From Mycolicibacterium mucogenicum DSM 44124 (GTDB lineage Bacteria; Actinomycetota; Actinomycetes; Mycobacteriales; Mycobacteriaceae): DNA of 64,000 nucleotides. This document shows positions 1 through 9,460 of this stretch, one piece after another; the first letter of the stretch is position 1; the number at the start of each line of letters is the position of its first letter. The position numbers were made by a program, and so were the translations under genes. The DNA lies in the NCBI RefSeq assembly GCF_005670685.2, contig NZ_CP062008.1, forward strand, positions 3,472,001 to 3,536,000. Reading direction: 5' to 3'. A model generated the notes under the pieces. That model did no database searches. It saw only the letters and a program-made list of their open reading frames with translations, and was not told where the DNA came from.

Positions 1-1225
1 CAAGTACGTTGGCCGCCACCGGCATCCGTTCGGCGGCGTAGCTGTCCAGTAGTTCGTCGGGCGCGCCGGCCAGCACGGCGGCCAGTTTCCAGCCGAGGTT
101 GTAGGCGTCCTGCACGCCGGTGTTGACGCCCTGTCCCCCGGCCGGCGAATGGACGTGGGCGGCGTCACCGGCCAGCAGCACGCGGCCCAGCCGGAACTGT
201 TGTGCCATCAGCAGATTCACGCGGTACTCCGAAATCCACCGCAGGTCCGACAGCACGACATCGCGTCGCCCCGAACGCTGGTCGAGCAGTTCCTGCATGC
301 CACCCAGGGTCAGTGCGGGCGGGTCCTCGCCCGGCGCCATCGTCACCACCAGCTGGAAGTGTTCGGTGCCCGGCAGGTTCCACAACGAGAACCGCTTGGT
401 TTGGTCGCCGTCACGCGTCAGCAGGTGACAGCACCGGCCGTCGAGCCCGGTCGCGCGGACGTCGCCCACGATGATGCGTTCCTCGGTCAGCGCGCCGCCG
501 AGAAACGCGACGCCGGACGCCTTGCGCACCGTGCTGCGACCGCCGTCCGCCCCGACGAGATAGTCGGCACGGATCGGGCCGCGGTCGGTCTGCACCGTCA
601 CACCATCGTCGTCTTGCTCGAAACCCGTTAACTCGGTACCAAATTCGATGATCCCCCCGAGTTCAGCGAACCGCGCCGCGAGGATCTGGTCGGTTCGCCA
701 CTGCGGGATCAGCCAAGTGAAGGGATACGGCACGGCCGGCGTGGCCGTGAGTTCGGGCAGGCCCAGGAGCTCGTAGATCGGTTTGGTCCAGACCACCTCC
801 GCGCCGCGGTACAGGCGCATGGGTGGAAACGTCTCGCCGGCCGCGAGTACCGCACCGATGACGCCGAGGTCGTCGAACACCTCGAGGGTGCGCGGCTGCA
901 GTCCCTTGCCGCGCGAACCTGGAAACAACGCCTGCGCCCGGTCCAGCACGCGCACCGGCACGCCGCGGCGCGCCAGCTCGATGGCGAGGGTCAGTCCGGT
1001 GGGTCCGGCGCCGGCGATCACCACGCTCATCCGGGCCGCCGCGCCGGACACCAGCTCGACCCGCGACTTCGGCACGTCGAAATGGTCGGCCAGCACGCGG
1101 ATCACCGCGGTGTTGGCCTTGCCGTCCACGGCTTGCTCGCGGACGTAGACGACCAGCGTGCCGTCGTCATCGGTCTCGACGAGCGGCCCCTTGCGGCTGC
1201 CCGGCTTGACCCGGACCGAGATCAT
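1..1225 (-). CDS. DUF167 (YggU-type) domain fused to class A FAD-dependent monooxygenase (C-terminus outside window)
   Basis: The reading frame from the ATG at 1225 runs without a stop to the window edge. Residues 1-65 are a near-complete DUF167 domain (VRVKPGSRKG, then AVDGKAN, then PKSRVELVSGA). Residue 66 is a Met (codon 1030-1028) that opens a FAD monooxygenase of the PHBH/RebC type: Rossmann motif AGAGPTGL at 71-78, the DG motif (YLVGADGGRS) and the GD motif (LLAGDAAHVHSP). The family hydroxylates aromatic or polyketide-like substrates with NAD(P)H and FAD. DUF167 function is unknown. The last strand expected of DUF167 (typically KRFRI) is replaced by the first strand of the FAD fold. 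Translation might instead start at Met66, but I see no good ribosome binding site there. It lies 38 bp after the thiolase gene, so is probably its operon partner. Sure of the frame; unsure whether the fusion is made as one protein. Confidence 0.85.
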   Translation of the reverse strand, partial: MISVRVKPGSRKGPLVETDDDGTLVVYVREQAVDGKANTAVIRVLADHFDVPKSRVELVSGAAARMSVVIAGAGPTGLTLAIELARRGVPVRVLDRAQALFPGSRGKGLQPRTLEVFDDLGVIGAVLAAGETFPPMRLYRGAEVVWTKPIYELLGLPELTATPAVPYPFTWLIPQWRTDQILAARFAELGGIIEFGTELTGFEQDDDGVTVQTDRGPIRADYLVGADGGRSTVRKASGVAFLGGALTEERIIVGDVRATGLDGRCCHLLTRDGDQTKRFSLWNLPGTEHFQLVVTMAPGEDPPALTLGGMQELLDQRSGRRDVVLSDLRWISEYRVNLLMAQQFRLGRVLLAGDAAHVHSPAGGQGVNTGVQDAYNLGWKLAAVLAGAPDELLDSYAAERMPVAANVL

Positions 1226-1263
1226 CACTGGTCGAGTGTCCCGCACGTTCGGCGGCTCGAAAA

Positions 1264-2466
1264 CTAGCGCGCGACGATCACCGACGAACCGTGGCCGAAC
1301 AGGCCCTGGTTCGCGGTCACGCCCACGCGGGCACCTTCGACCTGGCGGCCGGTGGCCTGCCCCTTCAGCTGCCACGTCAGCTCACACACCTGCGCGATGG
1401 CCTGGGCGGGGATGGCCTCACCGAAGCACGCCAGCCCGCCCGACGGGTTGACCGGCACGCGGCCACCGATGGTGGTGGCGCCGGAGCGCAGCAGCTGCTC
1501 GCCTTCGCCCTTGGCGCACAGGCCCAGGTGCTCGTACCAGTCGAGTTCCAGCGCGGTCGACAGGTCGTAGACCTCCGCGAGGTTGACGTCGTCGGGTCCG
1601 ATGCCGGCCTCGGCGTACGCCGCGTCGAGGATCTGGTCCTTGAACACCCGCTCCGGTCCGGCGATGGCCGCGGTGGAATCCGTTGCGATGTCCGGCAATT
1701 CGGGCAGGTGCTGCGGGTACTGCGGCGTGACGGTGCTGATCGCGCGCACCGACGGCACACCCTCGAGCGAGCCGAGGTGCTTGCGCGCGAAGTCGGCGCT
1801 GGCCACGATCAGCGCGGCGGCGCCGTCCGAGGTGGCGCAGATGTCCAGCTGCCGCAGCGGGTCGGAGACGACCGGGCTGGCCAGCACGTCCTCGACCGAA
1901 GCCTCCTTGTGGTACCGGGCATTCGGGTTGTTCAGGCCGTGCTTGGAGTTCTTCACCTTGATCTGGGCGAAGTCCTCGGACGTGGCGCCGTACAGGTCCA
2001 TGCGGCGGCGGGCCAGCAGGGCGAAGTACACCGGGTTCATGGCGCCCAGCAGGTGGAAGCGCTGCCAGTCGGGGTCGTTCTTGCGCTCGCCGCCGACGGG
2101 CGCGAAGGCACCCTTGGGTGTGGTGTCGGCGCCGATGACCAGCGCGACGTCGCAGAAGCCGGCCAGGATGTGGGCGCGGGCACTTTGCAGGGCCTGCGAA
2201 CCACTGGCGCACGCGGCGTACGACGACGACACCGGCACGCCGTTCCAGCCCAGCTTCTGGGCGAACGTCGAACCGGCGATGAAGCCGGGGTAGCCGTTGC
2301 GGATGGTGTCGGCGCCGGCGACCAGCTGGATCTGACGCCAGTCCAGGCCGGCCTCGGCCAGCGCGGCGCGGGCGGCGACGACGCCGTACTCGGTGAAGTC
2401 GCGGCCCCACTTGCCCCACGGGTGCATGCCCGCGCCGAGGATGTACAGCGGTTCGGGCGTGCTCAT
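1264..2466 (-). CDS. Thiolase-superfamily lipid-transfer protein (Rv1627c-like)
   Basis: This 400-residue protein has the non-condensing thiolase (SCP-x/Ltp) fold. The nucleophile-region Cys lies in SSYAACASGSQAL, and the C-terminal NPSGGLACFGEAIPA and TANQGLFGHGSS motifs are present. In mycobacteria such proteins pair with DUF35 OB-fold proteins and act as retro-aldolases or thiolases on sterol-derived or other acyl-CoAs. I chose the ATG at 2466 because it overlaps the stop of the DUF35 gene (ATGA), indicating translational coupling. The longer possible N-terminus adds only MEDRR. A KstR-type box upstream of the DUF35 gene suggests control by cholesterol-derived acyl-CoA. Synteny with pdtaR and cya fits Rv1627c. 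The substrate is not visible from sequence. Confidence 0.9.
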   Translation of the reverse strand: MSTPEPLYILGAGMHPWGKWGRDFTEYGVVAARAALAEAGLDWRQIQLVAGADTIRNGYPGFIAGSTFAQKLGWNGVPVSSSYAACASGSQALQSARAHILAGFCDVALVIGADTTPKGAFAPVGGERKNDPDWQRFHLLGAMNPVYFALLARRRMDLYGATSEDFAQIKVKNSKHGLNNPNARYHKEASVEDVLASPVVSDPLRQLDICATSDGAAALIVASADFARKHLGSLEGVPSVRAISTVTPQYPQHLPELPDIATDSTAAIAGPERVFKDQILDAAYAEAGIGPDDVNLAEVYDLSTALELDWYEHLGLCAKGEGEQLLRSGATTIGGRVPVNPSGGLACFGEAIPAQAIAQVCELTWQLKGQATGRQVEGARVGVTANQGLFGHGSSVIVAR

Positions 2467-2912
2467 TCGGCGATCCTCCACGCGTAAGTGGTCCGCTCGA
2501 CACCGTCGGCGTCCGTGTACAGCGGCATGGTGGTCAGTTCCATCTCCATGCCGACCTTGAGGTCCGCGGCGAGCGTGCCCTCGACGACCTTGCCCAGCAC
2601 GATGAGGCCTTCGGCCTCCAGCTGGACGGCGGCGATGGCGAACGGCTCAAACGGGTCGGCGGCCGGGTACGGCGCCGGCGGGGGATACCGGTTCTCGGTG
2701 TAGCTCCACACCGTGCCGCGGCGCGACAGCGCGACGGGCTCGAGCACGTCGCTGTCACAGGCTGGGCTGGGGCAGTTGTTGGCGCGGGGCGGGAAAACGT
2801 AGGTCCCACACTGCGGGCACTTGGCCCCGATCAGGTGTGGCGCACCGTTTTCGTTGGTGTCCCACCAACCTTCAATTGCCGGTTGACTCCCGGCGTCCGT
2901 CACTCCTGGCAC
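2463..2912 (-). CDS. DUF35 OB-fold, zinc-ribbon acyl-CoA binding protein (Rv1628c-like)
   Basis: About 149 residues. There is a rubredoxin-like zinc ribbon (CPQCGTYVFPP, then CPSPACDS) followed by an OB-fold. DUF35 proteins bind acyl-CoA and form hetero-complexes with the thiolase-like Ltp proteins, and the next gene is exactly such a partner, overlapping by ATGA. The frame stays open upstream to 3137, but that would run through the operator and the divergent TetR gene. A GTG at 2912 or 2903 is therefore more likely; neither has a strong Shine-Dalgarno sequence, so the start is uncertain by a few codons. Probably the first gene of the operon, with the KstR-type box at 2945-2958 about 35 bp upstream. 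Confidence 0.85.
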   Translation of the reverse strand: MPGVTDAGSQPAIEGWWDTNENGAPHLIGAKCPQCGTYVFPPRANNCPSPACDSDVLEPVALSRRGTVWSYTENRYPPPAPYPAADPFEPFAIAAVQLEAEGLIVLGKVVEGTLAADLKVGMEMELTTMPLYTDADGVERTTYAWRIAE

Positions 2913-2944
2913 GAGCTCAGCGTAACTGCCGACAGGCCAGAAAC

Positions 2945-2958
2945 TGAAACGTGTTGCA
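2945..2958. promoter_or_regulatory. KstR-type operator box
   Basis: TGAAACGTGTTGCA fits the KstR consensus TNNAACNNGTTNNA at every fixed position. It lies in the divergent promoter region just upstream of the DUF35-thiolase operon, where a repressor of sterol catabolism would act. A motif with eight fixed bases is expected about once by chance in 64 kb, so position rather than sequence alone supports the call. Confidence 0.55.
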
Positions 2959-2990
2959 GTTTTATCCCGGCAGCCGGGAAAACCTGATTG

Positions 2991-3017
2991 AAGTGTACGA
3001 AACTGTTTCGTACACTT
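2991..3017. promoter_or_regulatory. Perfect 12-bp inverted repeat, likely TetR autoregulatory operator
   Basis: AAGTGTACGAAA, a 3-nt spacer, then the exact reverse complement, ending 5 bp before the ATG of the TetR-macro gene at 3023. Its size and position are typical of a TetR-family operator. It also lies between the divergent DUF35 operon and this gene, so the same protein could control both directions. Confidence 0.75.
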
Positions 3018-3022
3018 TGGCC

Positions 3023-4126
3023 ATGGTGCGAGGAGCTGAGCGGGAACAGGCGGTGCTCGCGGCGACGGCCGAGTTGCTCGTCGAGCGGGGCTACGCGGCA
3101 TTGACCACCGACGCGGTGGCAGTTCGGGCGGGCGCAAGCAAGGCGACGATCTATCGCCGGTGGCCGAACAAGGCTCAACTCGTCCGGGCCACGCTCGACG
3201 CCGCGGACGCCGCCCGCAACGCGTCGATGCCCGATACCGGGGCGCTGCGCAGCGACCTGTTCGCCGTGATGGACGCCGTCTCCGCGAATGTCGCCGATCC
3301 GTTGACGCGGGTCACGGCGGAACTCGCGACGCTCATGCGCCACGACGAACAACTCGCCGAGGCCATCCGCCAGCATCTCGACAAAGAGGAGCTTTCGCCG
3401 TTCCACGACGCGCTCCAGCGCGCCATCGCGCGGGGCGACATCGCCGCCGACACCGACGTCGAACTGATCCACGACGTCGCCGAGGCGATGATCCTGCGCC
3501 AGATGCACCTCGACCGTCCCGTCGACGCCGCCTTCAGTGCGCAGCTCATCGACGACGTGCTGCTGCCGCTGTTGGGCGGTGCCCGATCAAGCGGTTCCGG
3601 ATCGACGAATAGCGCGGATACTGCAGTCATGCCACGGATCACCGCCGTCCTCGGCGACATCACGCAGCAGGACGTCGACGCGATCGTCAACGCCGCCAAC
3701 AGCGCGATGCGTGGTGGCGGCGGCGTCGACGGCGCCATCCACCGGGCGGGTGGGCCCGCGGTTCTCGCGGATTGCATCGAGCGTTTCCCGCATGGGCTGG
3801 CGACCGGCGATGCCGGCTGGACCACCGCAGGCAATCTCCCGGCCCGCTGGGTCATCCACACCGTCGGGCCGAATTACCGCGCGGGCCAACGCGATCCAGA
3901 GCTACTGCGGTCCTGCTACCGGCGGTCACTCGACGTCGCGGACCAACTCGGCGCGCAGAGCCTGGCGTTCCCGTTGATCAGCGCGGGTATCTATGGCTGG
4001 CCGTTGGACGACGCGATCGCAATTGCACTCGAGACGGCCTCCGCCGCCGATACCGCCGTCACCGTCGTCAGATTCGTGGCGTTCAGCGACGATATCCACG
4101 ACAAGATCCAGCGCCACCTGCCGTAG
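3023..4126 (+). CDS. TetR regulator fused in frame to a macro domain (ADP-ribose/O-acetyl-ADP-ribose hydrolase)
   Basis: 367 residues. Residues 1-185 are a TetR repressor: the helix-turn-helix spans about 26-48 (TTDAVAVRAGASKATIYRRW) and is followed by an all-helical ligand domain. A Ser/Gly-rich linker (about 187-200) leads into residues 203-367, a complete macro domain with GDIT, IVNAANSAMRGGGGVDGAIH and LISAGIYGWP, the residues that hold ADP-ribose in the MacroD/YmdB class. Macro proteins of this class remove ADP-ribose or deacetylate O-acetyl-ADP-ribose, and normally start at the Met that is residue 203 here. No stop separates the two parts. The ATG at 3023 follows the operator directly; an upstream ATG at 2951 would place coding sequence over the operator. 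The macro part could also be translated separately from its own ATG. Confidence 0.85.
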   Translation: MVRGAEREQAVLAATAELLVERGYAALTTDAVAVRAGASKATIYRRWPNKAQLVRATLDAADAARNASMPDTGALRSDLFAVMDAVSANVADPLTRVTAELATLMRHDEQLAEAIRQHLDKEELSPFHDALQRAIARGDIAADTDVELIHDVAEAMILRQMHLDRPVDAAFSAQLIDDVLLPLLGGARSSGSGSTNSADTAVMPRITAVLGDITQQDVDAIVNAANSAMRGGGGVDGAIHRAGGPAVLADCIERFPHGLATGDAGWTTAGNLPARWVIHTVGPNYRAGQRDPELLRSCYRRSLDVADQLGAQSLAFPLISAGIYGWPLDDAIAIALETASAADTAVTVVRFVAFSDDIHDKIQRHLP

Positions 4127-4134
4127 GCCCCAGC

Positions 4135-4876
4135 TCAGGCGACGCCGAGGTAGGCAGCTCGGATGCTGTCGTCCTTCAGCAGATCCCGGGCATTGCCGCT
4201 GCGGGTGACGGCGCCGGTCTCCAGGATGTAGGCCCGATCGGACCGACTCAATGCCTGCTGCGCGTTCTGCTCGACCAGCAGCACCGTGGTGCCCTGAGAG
4301 TTGATCTCGGAGATGATCCGGAAAATCTGCGAGATGACCATGGGCGCCAGACCCATCGACGGCTCGTCCAGCAGGAGCACCTTGGGCCGGGCCATCAGCG
4401 CGCGGCCGATCGCCAGCATCTGCTGCTCGCCACCGGACAGCGTGCCGCCGGCCTGCGACCGCCGTTCGGCCAGCCGCGGAAACGTCGTCAGTACCCAGTC
4501 GAGACGCTCGTCATGGTCATGCTTGGACTCGAATTTGCGCCCATAGCAGCCCATTTCGAGATTCTCGACGATGGTCATGCCCGGGAAGATGCCGCGGCCC
4601 TCGGGCGCCTGGATCAGGCCCGCGGTCACGCGGCGATGCGCTTTCATCTTCGAGACGTCCTCGCCGTCGAACCACACCGAGCCCGACGACAACGGCAACA
4701 GTCCGGAGATGGCCCGCATCATGGTGGTCTTGCCCGCGCCATTGGCGCCGAGCAGGGTGACCAGTTCACCCTCCCGGACGACCAGCGAAACACCGTGCAG
4801 CGCTTGAATTCTGCCGTAGTGGACGACGGCGTCACGGACCTCCAGCAGCACCGGCCGCGGGTCGAGGTCGGTGGAC

Positions 4877-4890
<14 letters not shown>
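4135..4890 (-). CDS. livF: Branched-chain amino acid type ABC transporter, ATP-binding protein LivF
   Basis: 251-residue ABC ATPase: Walker A GANGAGKTT, signature LSGGEQQMLAIGRAL, Walker B VLLLDEPSMGLAP. The LivF hallmark APEGRGIFPGMTIVENL is present. It energises uptake together with LivG, M, H and the binding protein encoded upstream. The start at 4890 (MTSSES) overlaps the livG stop by 14 bp, so the two ATPases are co-translated. Last gene of the importer operon. The substrate is inferred only as hydrophobic amino acid or amide-like. Confidence 0.9.
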
Positions 4891-5718
<828 letters not shown>

Positions 5719-5722
<4 letters not shown>

Positions 5723-6912
5723 GCCGCCGCCTTCGTTTCGTCGGCATTGCGCAACAGCGCCCGCGCGGACTTGCCGTACGTCAGGAGCTGCTGGCGTACC
5801 GGGAACAGACCCTGCGGCCGGAAGATCATCAGCACGACCAGAGCCAGGCCGAAGAACAGGTACTTGAGGTCGCCGAGGTTGATGCCGAGGAAGTGCACCC
5901 CGAGCAACCGGTTGGGCAGGTACACGATGATGAACGCGCCGACGATCACGCCGAGTTTGTTGCCCTGGCCGCCGAGGACCACCGCGCACAGGAACAGCAT
6001 CGAGTTGATGATGTTGAAGGTCGGCGGCGCGACGTACTGCACCTGGCCGGCATACAGCGCGCCCGACAGGCCGCCGATGCCCGCGCCGATGACGAACGCC
6101 CACAGCTTGAACTTGAAAGTGTTGACGCCCATGACTTCCGCGGCGTCCTCGTCCTCGCGGATGGCGACCCACGCCCGCCCGACGCGGCTGCGTTCCAGGT
6201 TGCCGACGAGCAGCAGGATGCCGACCATGAGCGCCAGCCCCAGCCAGAACCACCACGTGCCGTAGTTGGCGCTGCCGGCGGAGTTGCCGCTGGAGAACAC
6301 CCCCGTCGGGAGTTTGTCGGTCTCCCCCAGCCGCGGATAGGCGATCTGGTTGAGGCCGCGGGCGCCGTTGGTCAGGTCGGAGAGGTTGTCGGCCAGGAGC
6401 CGGATGATCTCACCGAATCCCAGCGTCACGATCGCGAGGTAGTCACCGCGCAGCCGCAGCGTCGGGATACCCAGCACCAGGCCGGCCATGGCCGTGACCG
6501 CCATCGCCAGAGGGACACAGGCCAGCCAGGCCCAGTCCTTGTCGAGGAAGCCGTCGACCCCGACCTGGTTCCAGGGGCTGTCGGGGCTGGTCAGCAGCGC
6601 GACGGTGTAGGCGCCGACGGCGTAGAACCCGACATAGCCGAGGTCGAGCAATCCCGCTTGGCCCACAACCACATTGAGGCCGATCGCGATGATCGCCACC
6701 ATCGCGAACTGTGCCATGGTGCCGCCGAAGCTGATACCGGGCGTGTTGAGGAACGCCGGCGTGTGTAGCGGTAGGTACGCCACCAGAAGGAACACGAAGA
6801 CACCGAAGGCCCACTTGGCCGGCCTCGACTGCTGGTCCCACCACTGGCGGATCTGGTCACCGGGCGCCAGCAGGTACCGGGCGCGGCCCTCATTTCGATG
6901 CTGCCCGCTCAT
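5719..6912 (-). CDS. livM: Branched-chain amino acid type ABC transporter, permease LivM
   Basis: 397-residue integral membrane protein of the LivM family. Hydrophobic segments start near residue 33 (WAFGVFVFLLVAYLPL). The cytoplasmic EAA-like motif (TLGFGEIIRLL) and the segment RVGRAWVAIREDEDAAEVMG are family hallmarks. Start and stop overlap livH and livG by ATGA each, a tightly coupled operon. Confidence 0.92.
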
Positions 6913-7946
6913 GCGCGTGCCTTCCCGAGACTTTCACCGAGTATCCCGGTGGGACGGATCAACAGCACCAGCACGAGGAGGACGAACGCCACCACGTCGC
7001 GCCATTGGGTGCCGAAGAACGCCTGGCCGTAGTTCTCCATGATGCCGAGGATCAACCCACCGAGGAGCGCGCCCCGCAAATTACCGATGCCGCCGAGCAC
7101 GGCGGCCGAGAATGCCTTGATTCCCAACAGGAATCCGCCCGAGTAGATGATGCCCTGCGGCACCTTCAAGGTGTAGAGCAGCGCGGCGGCGCCCGCGAGC
7201 AGGCCACCGATGAGGAACGTCGTCATGATGATGCGCTCGCGGGACACGCCCATGAGGGTGGCGGTCGTCGGGTCCTGGGCGACGGCGCGGATACCGCGGC
7301 CGAACTTGGTGCGGTTGAGCGCGATGTCGGTGAGCAGCGCCAGCACGATGGCCGCCACGACGATGACGATGGTGACGTTCGAGATGTTCGCGCTGAAGAG
7401 CGTGAACTGAGTCTTGGGCTGCACCAGGATGATCGGCTGCTGGGCATTGCTGCCGCCGAATCCCTTGAGAATCTTCGGCAGCACGAAGTGCACGAATTCC
7501 TGGAGGACGAACGACATGCCGATGGCGGTGATGAGGAACGTCAGCCCCCGCGCGTTGCGGCGGCGCAGCGGCCGGTACGCCACGACCTCCAGCCCGACGG
7601 CCGCGGCGCCGGAGACCAGCATCGCGACCACCATGGCGATGCCCAGATAGAAGATCGTCAACCCGACGCCCAGGTTGTAGGCGTTTCCGCTGGGCTTGAA
7701 CCCGAGAATGATCTCCAGCGCGAAGTACGCGCCGAACATGCCGAGCATGAAGATTTCCGAGTGCGCGAAGTTGATCAGTCGCAGCACACCGAACACCAGG
7801 GTGTAGCCGACGGCGACCAGGGCATAGATCGCACCCCACGACAACCCGTCAACCGTCAACTGCCAGAACCCGTTCACCAGGTTGTCGACGTTGAAATTGA
7901 TATTGGCCGCGGTGCACACGTAGTGGCCGACGCAGTCGGATGTCAT
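6909..7946 (-). CDS. livH: Branched-chain amino acid type ABC transporter, permease LivH
   Basis: 345-residue permease with LivH motifs (GWGAIYALVAVGYTLVFG-like start of the fold, LRLINFAHSEIFMLG, and a GIRAVAQDPTTATLMGV cytoplasmic loop). The N-terminus before the first membrane helix contains two Cys residues, so the exact start is less certain than the fold. A strong hairpin lies between this gene and the binding-protein gene upstream. Confidence 0.9.
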   Translation of the reverse strand: MTSDCVGHYVCTAANINFNVDNLVNGFWQLTVDGLSWGAIYALVAVGYTLVFGVLRLINFAHSEIFMLGMFGAYFALEIILGFKPSGNAYNLGVGLTIFYLGIAMVVAMLVSGAAAVGLEVVAYRPLRRRNARGLTFLITAIGMSFVLQEFVHFVLPKILKGFGGSNAQQPIILVQPKTQFTLFSANISNVTIVIVVAAIVLALLTDIALNRTKFGRGIRAVAQDPTTATLMGVSRERIIMTTFLIGGLLAGAAALLYTLKVPQGIIYSGGFLLGIKAFSAAVLGGIGNLRGALLGGLILGIMENYGQAFFGTQWRDVVAFVLLVLVLLIRPTGILGESLGKARA

Positions 7947-7989
7947 CGGGTGGCGGCTCCTCGGTTATCGCGGTGGTGAGAGTCCAGGA

Positions 7990-8029
7990 ACGACGACGCG
8001 CCCGGCACGGGGTCCGGACGCGTCGTCGT
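7990..8029 (-). terminator. Hairpin between binding-protein gene and livH
   Basis: An 11-bp perfect stem (ACGACGACGCG with its complement), extended by 4 more pairs after one mismatch, with an 8-nt loop, sits 10 bp after the binding-protein stop. There is no U-tract. It would suit partial termination or mRNA stabilisation that lets binding protein exceed permease, a common layout in ABC importers. Confidence 0.65.
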
Positions 8030-8039
8030 CTGCAGGTTC

Positions 8040-9254
8040 CTACTGGACCTTGTAGATCCAGATGAGGTTGGTGGTCAGCTCACCCTTGTTGTTCCACTGG
8101 TACTTGCGGGCCACACCCTGGCCTTCGTACTTGGTCACGAAGTCCAGCAGCGCGGGCCGCGTGACGGCGCCCGAGTCGATGCCCTTGACCAGGATGGTGC
8201 CCAGGTCGTAGCCCTCGGTGCTGTAGGTACCGGGTTCCTGGCCGAACTTCTTGGTGTACTCCTCGGCGAACTGCTTGCTCGCCGGGCCGCACGGGCAGGA
8301 CAGGATGGCGCCCTTGGTCGCCTCGCCGCCCTGCTTGACGAACTCGGGGTCCTTCGTGCCGTCGGCGCTGGCGAACGTCGCGGTCACGCCGCCGTCCTTG
8401 AGCTGCTGAGCGAACGTCGCAGCCTCGGCGTAGTAGCCGCTGTAGAAGATCGCGTCCGGCGCGGCGCCCTTGATCTGGGTGACGGCCGCCGAGAAGTCCT
8501 TGTCGCCCTTCTTGACCGAGATGTTGCACGCCGAGTCCGCAACCGGTCCCAGCGTGGTGCGCACGGCCGTGGCCAGGCCCAGGCCGTAGTCGGTGCTGTC
8601 GTCGACGACGCAGACCTTCTTGTAGTTGAGCGTGTTCTTCAGGTAGTTCGCGACCGACGGGCCCTGCACGCCGTCGTTGGCCAGGCCACGGAAGAAGGTC
8701 TTCCAGCCGTTCTCGCTCAGCGTCACGTTGGTGGCCGACGCGGTGGCGGCGACGAGGCCGGCCTGGTCGAAGACGGTGCCGGTGGCCTTGGTCTCGCCGG
8801 AGAAGGCGGGGCCGACGAGGCCGATGGTGAACTTGTCGTCGACGATCTGCGGCGCGATGCCCGTCGCCTTTTGCGGGTCGCCCTCGGTGTCGAAGGTCTT
8901 CAGCGTCACCTGGCAGCCGGGGTTCGCCGCGTTGTGCTTGTCGATGGCCAGCTGCACGCCGTCCTTGATGTTGATGCCCAGTGCGGCATCGGGGCCGTTC
9001 AGCGCGCCGGCCATGGCGATGTTCACCGGCGGGCAGGTGGCCTTGCCGTCACCGGCGGGATCGGCCGGAGTTGCGCCGGCGGCGCCCTTGACCTCGGCGC
9101 CGTTCTCGTCGATCTGCACCTGCTCGACGATCTTGAGATTCGAGCCGGCCGCGCCGCTCTGCTTCGGCTCAGACTGGCTGCACCCCGCCAGACCGAACAC
9201 GATCAGACCGGCACTGCCGACTGCAAGAGCATTACGAGCTACGCGACTGCGCAC
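8040..9254 (-). CDS. ABC transporter substrate-binding lipoprotein, LivJ/leucine-binding type
   Basis: 404 residues. A signal peptide ends in lipobox LAGC (Cys25), so the mature protein is lipid-anchored outside the membrane. The fold is a periplasmic binding protein type I of the Leu/Ile/Val family (INIAMAGALNGPDAALG, then LVGPAFSGETKATG, then FYSGYYAEAATFAQQL). An extra acidic segment of about 45 residues follows the lipid anchor. It delivers substrate to LivHMGF encoded downstream. Substrate not determinable from sequence. Confidence 0.9.
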   Translation of the reverse strand: MRSRVARNALAVGSAGLIVFGLAGCSQSEPKQSGAAGSNLKIVEQVQIDENGAEVKGAAGATPADPAGDGKATCPPVNIAMAGALNGPDAALGINIKDGVQLAIDKHNAANPGCQVTLKTFDTEGDPQKATGIAPQIVDDKFTIGLVGPAFSGETKATGTVFDQAGLVAATASATNVTLSENGWKTFFRGLANDGVQGPSVANYLKNTLNYKKVCVVDDSTDYGLGLATAVRTTLGPVADSACNISVKKGDKDFSAAVTQIKGAAPDAIFYSGYYAEAATFAQQLKDGGVTATFASADGTKDPEFVKQGGEATKGAILSCPCGPASKQFAEEYTKKFGQEPGTYSTEGYDLGTILVKGIDSGAVTRPALLDFVTKYEGQGVARKYQWNNKGELTTNLIWIYKVQ

Positions 9255-9460
9255 GCTTCACCTCCGGGTCATGGTTACGTGGCACCGGATTCGGCCTGCA
9301 CTCTTCGCAGGTGGGGCCGACTCCGCTGCTTCGCGTAGACAGTAACCAACACGGCGCGGCTATACGCGCTGTTGAGCGATGCTGGCCGACGTTGTCTTCA
9401 TCGGACCTGTGTAAATGCTGCGGCCCGAAACACAGAGTTAACGGGACGCGCCTGCGGGAC

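Noticed and set aside
2951..3022. Upstream ATG giving the TetR-macro protein 24 extra residues
   Set aside because: The extension would be encoded by the operator palindrome and promoter; TetR proteins normally begin near the residues following the ATG at 3023.
9427..9442. GlnR-like box (GAAAC-n6-TTAAC, AC-n9-AC spacing) upstream of the Liv binding-protein gene
   Set aside because: Only a loose half-consensus, more than 170 bp from the start and close to the end of pdtaR; such matches are common by chance.
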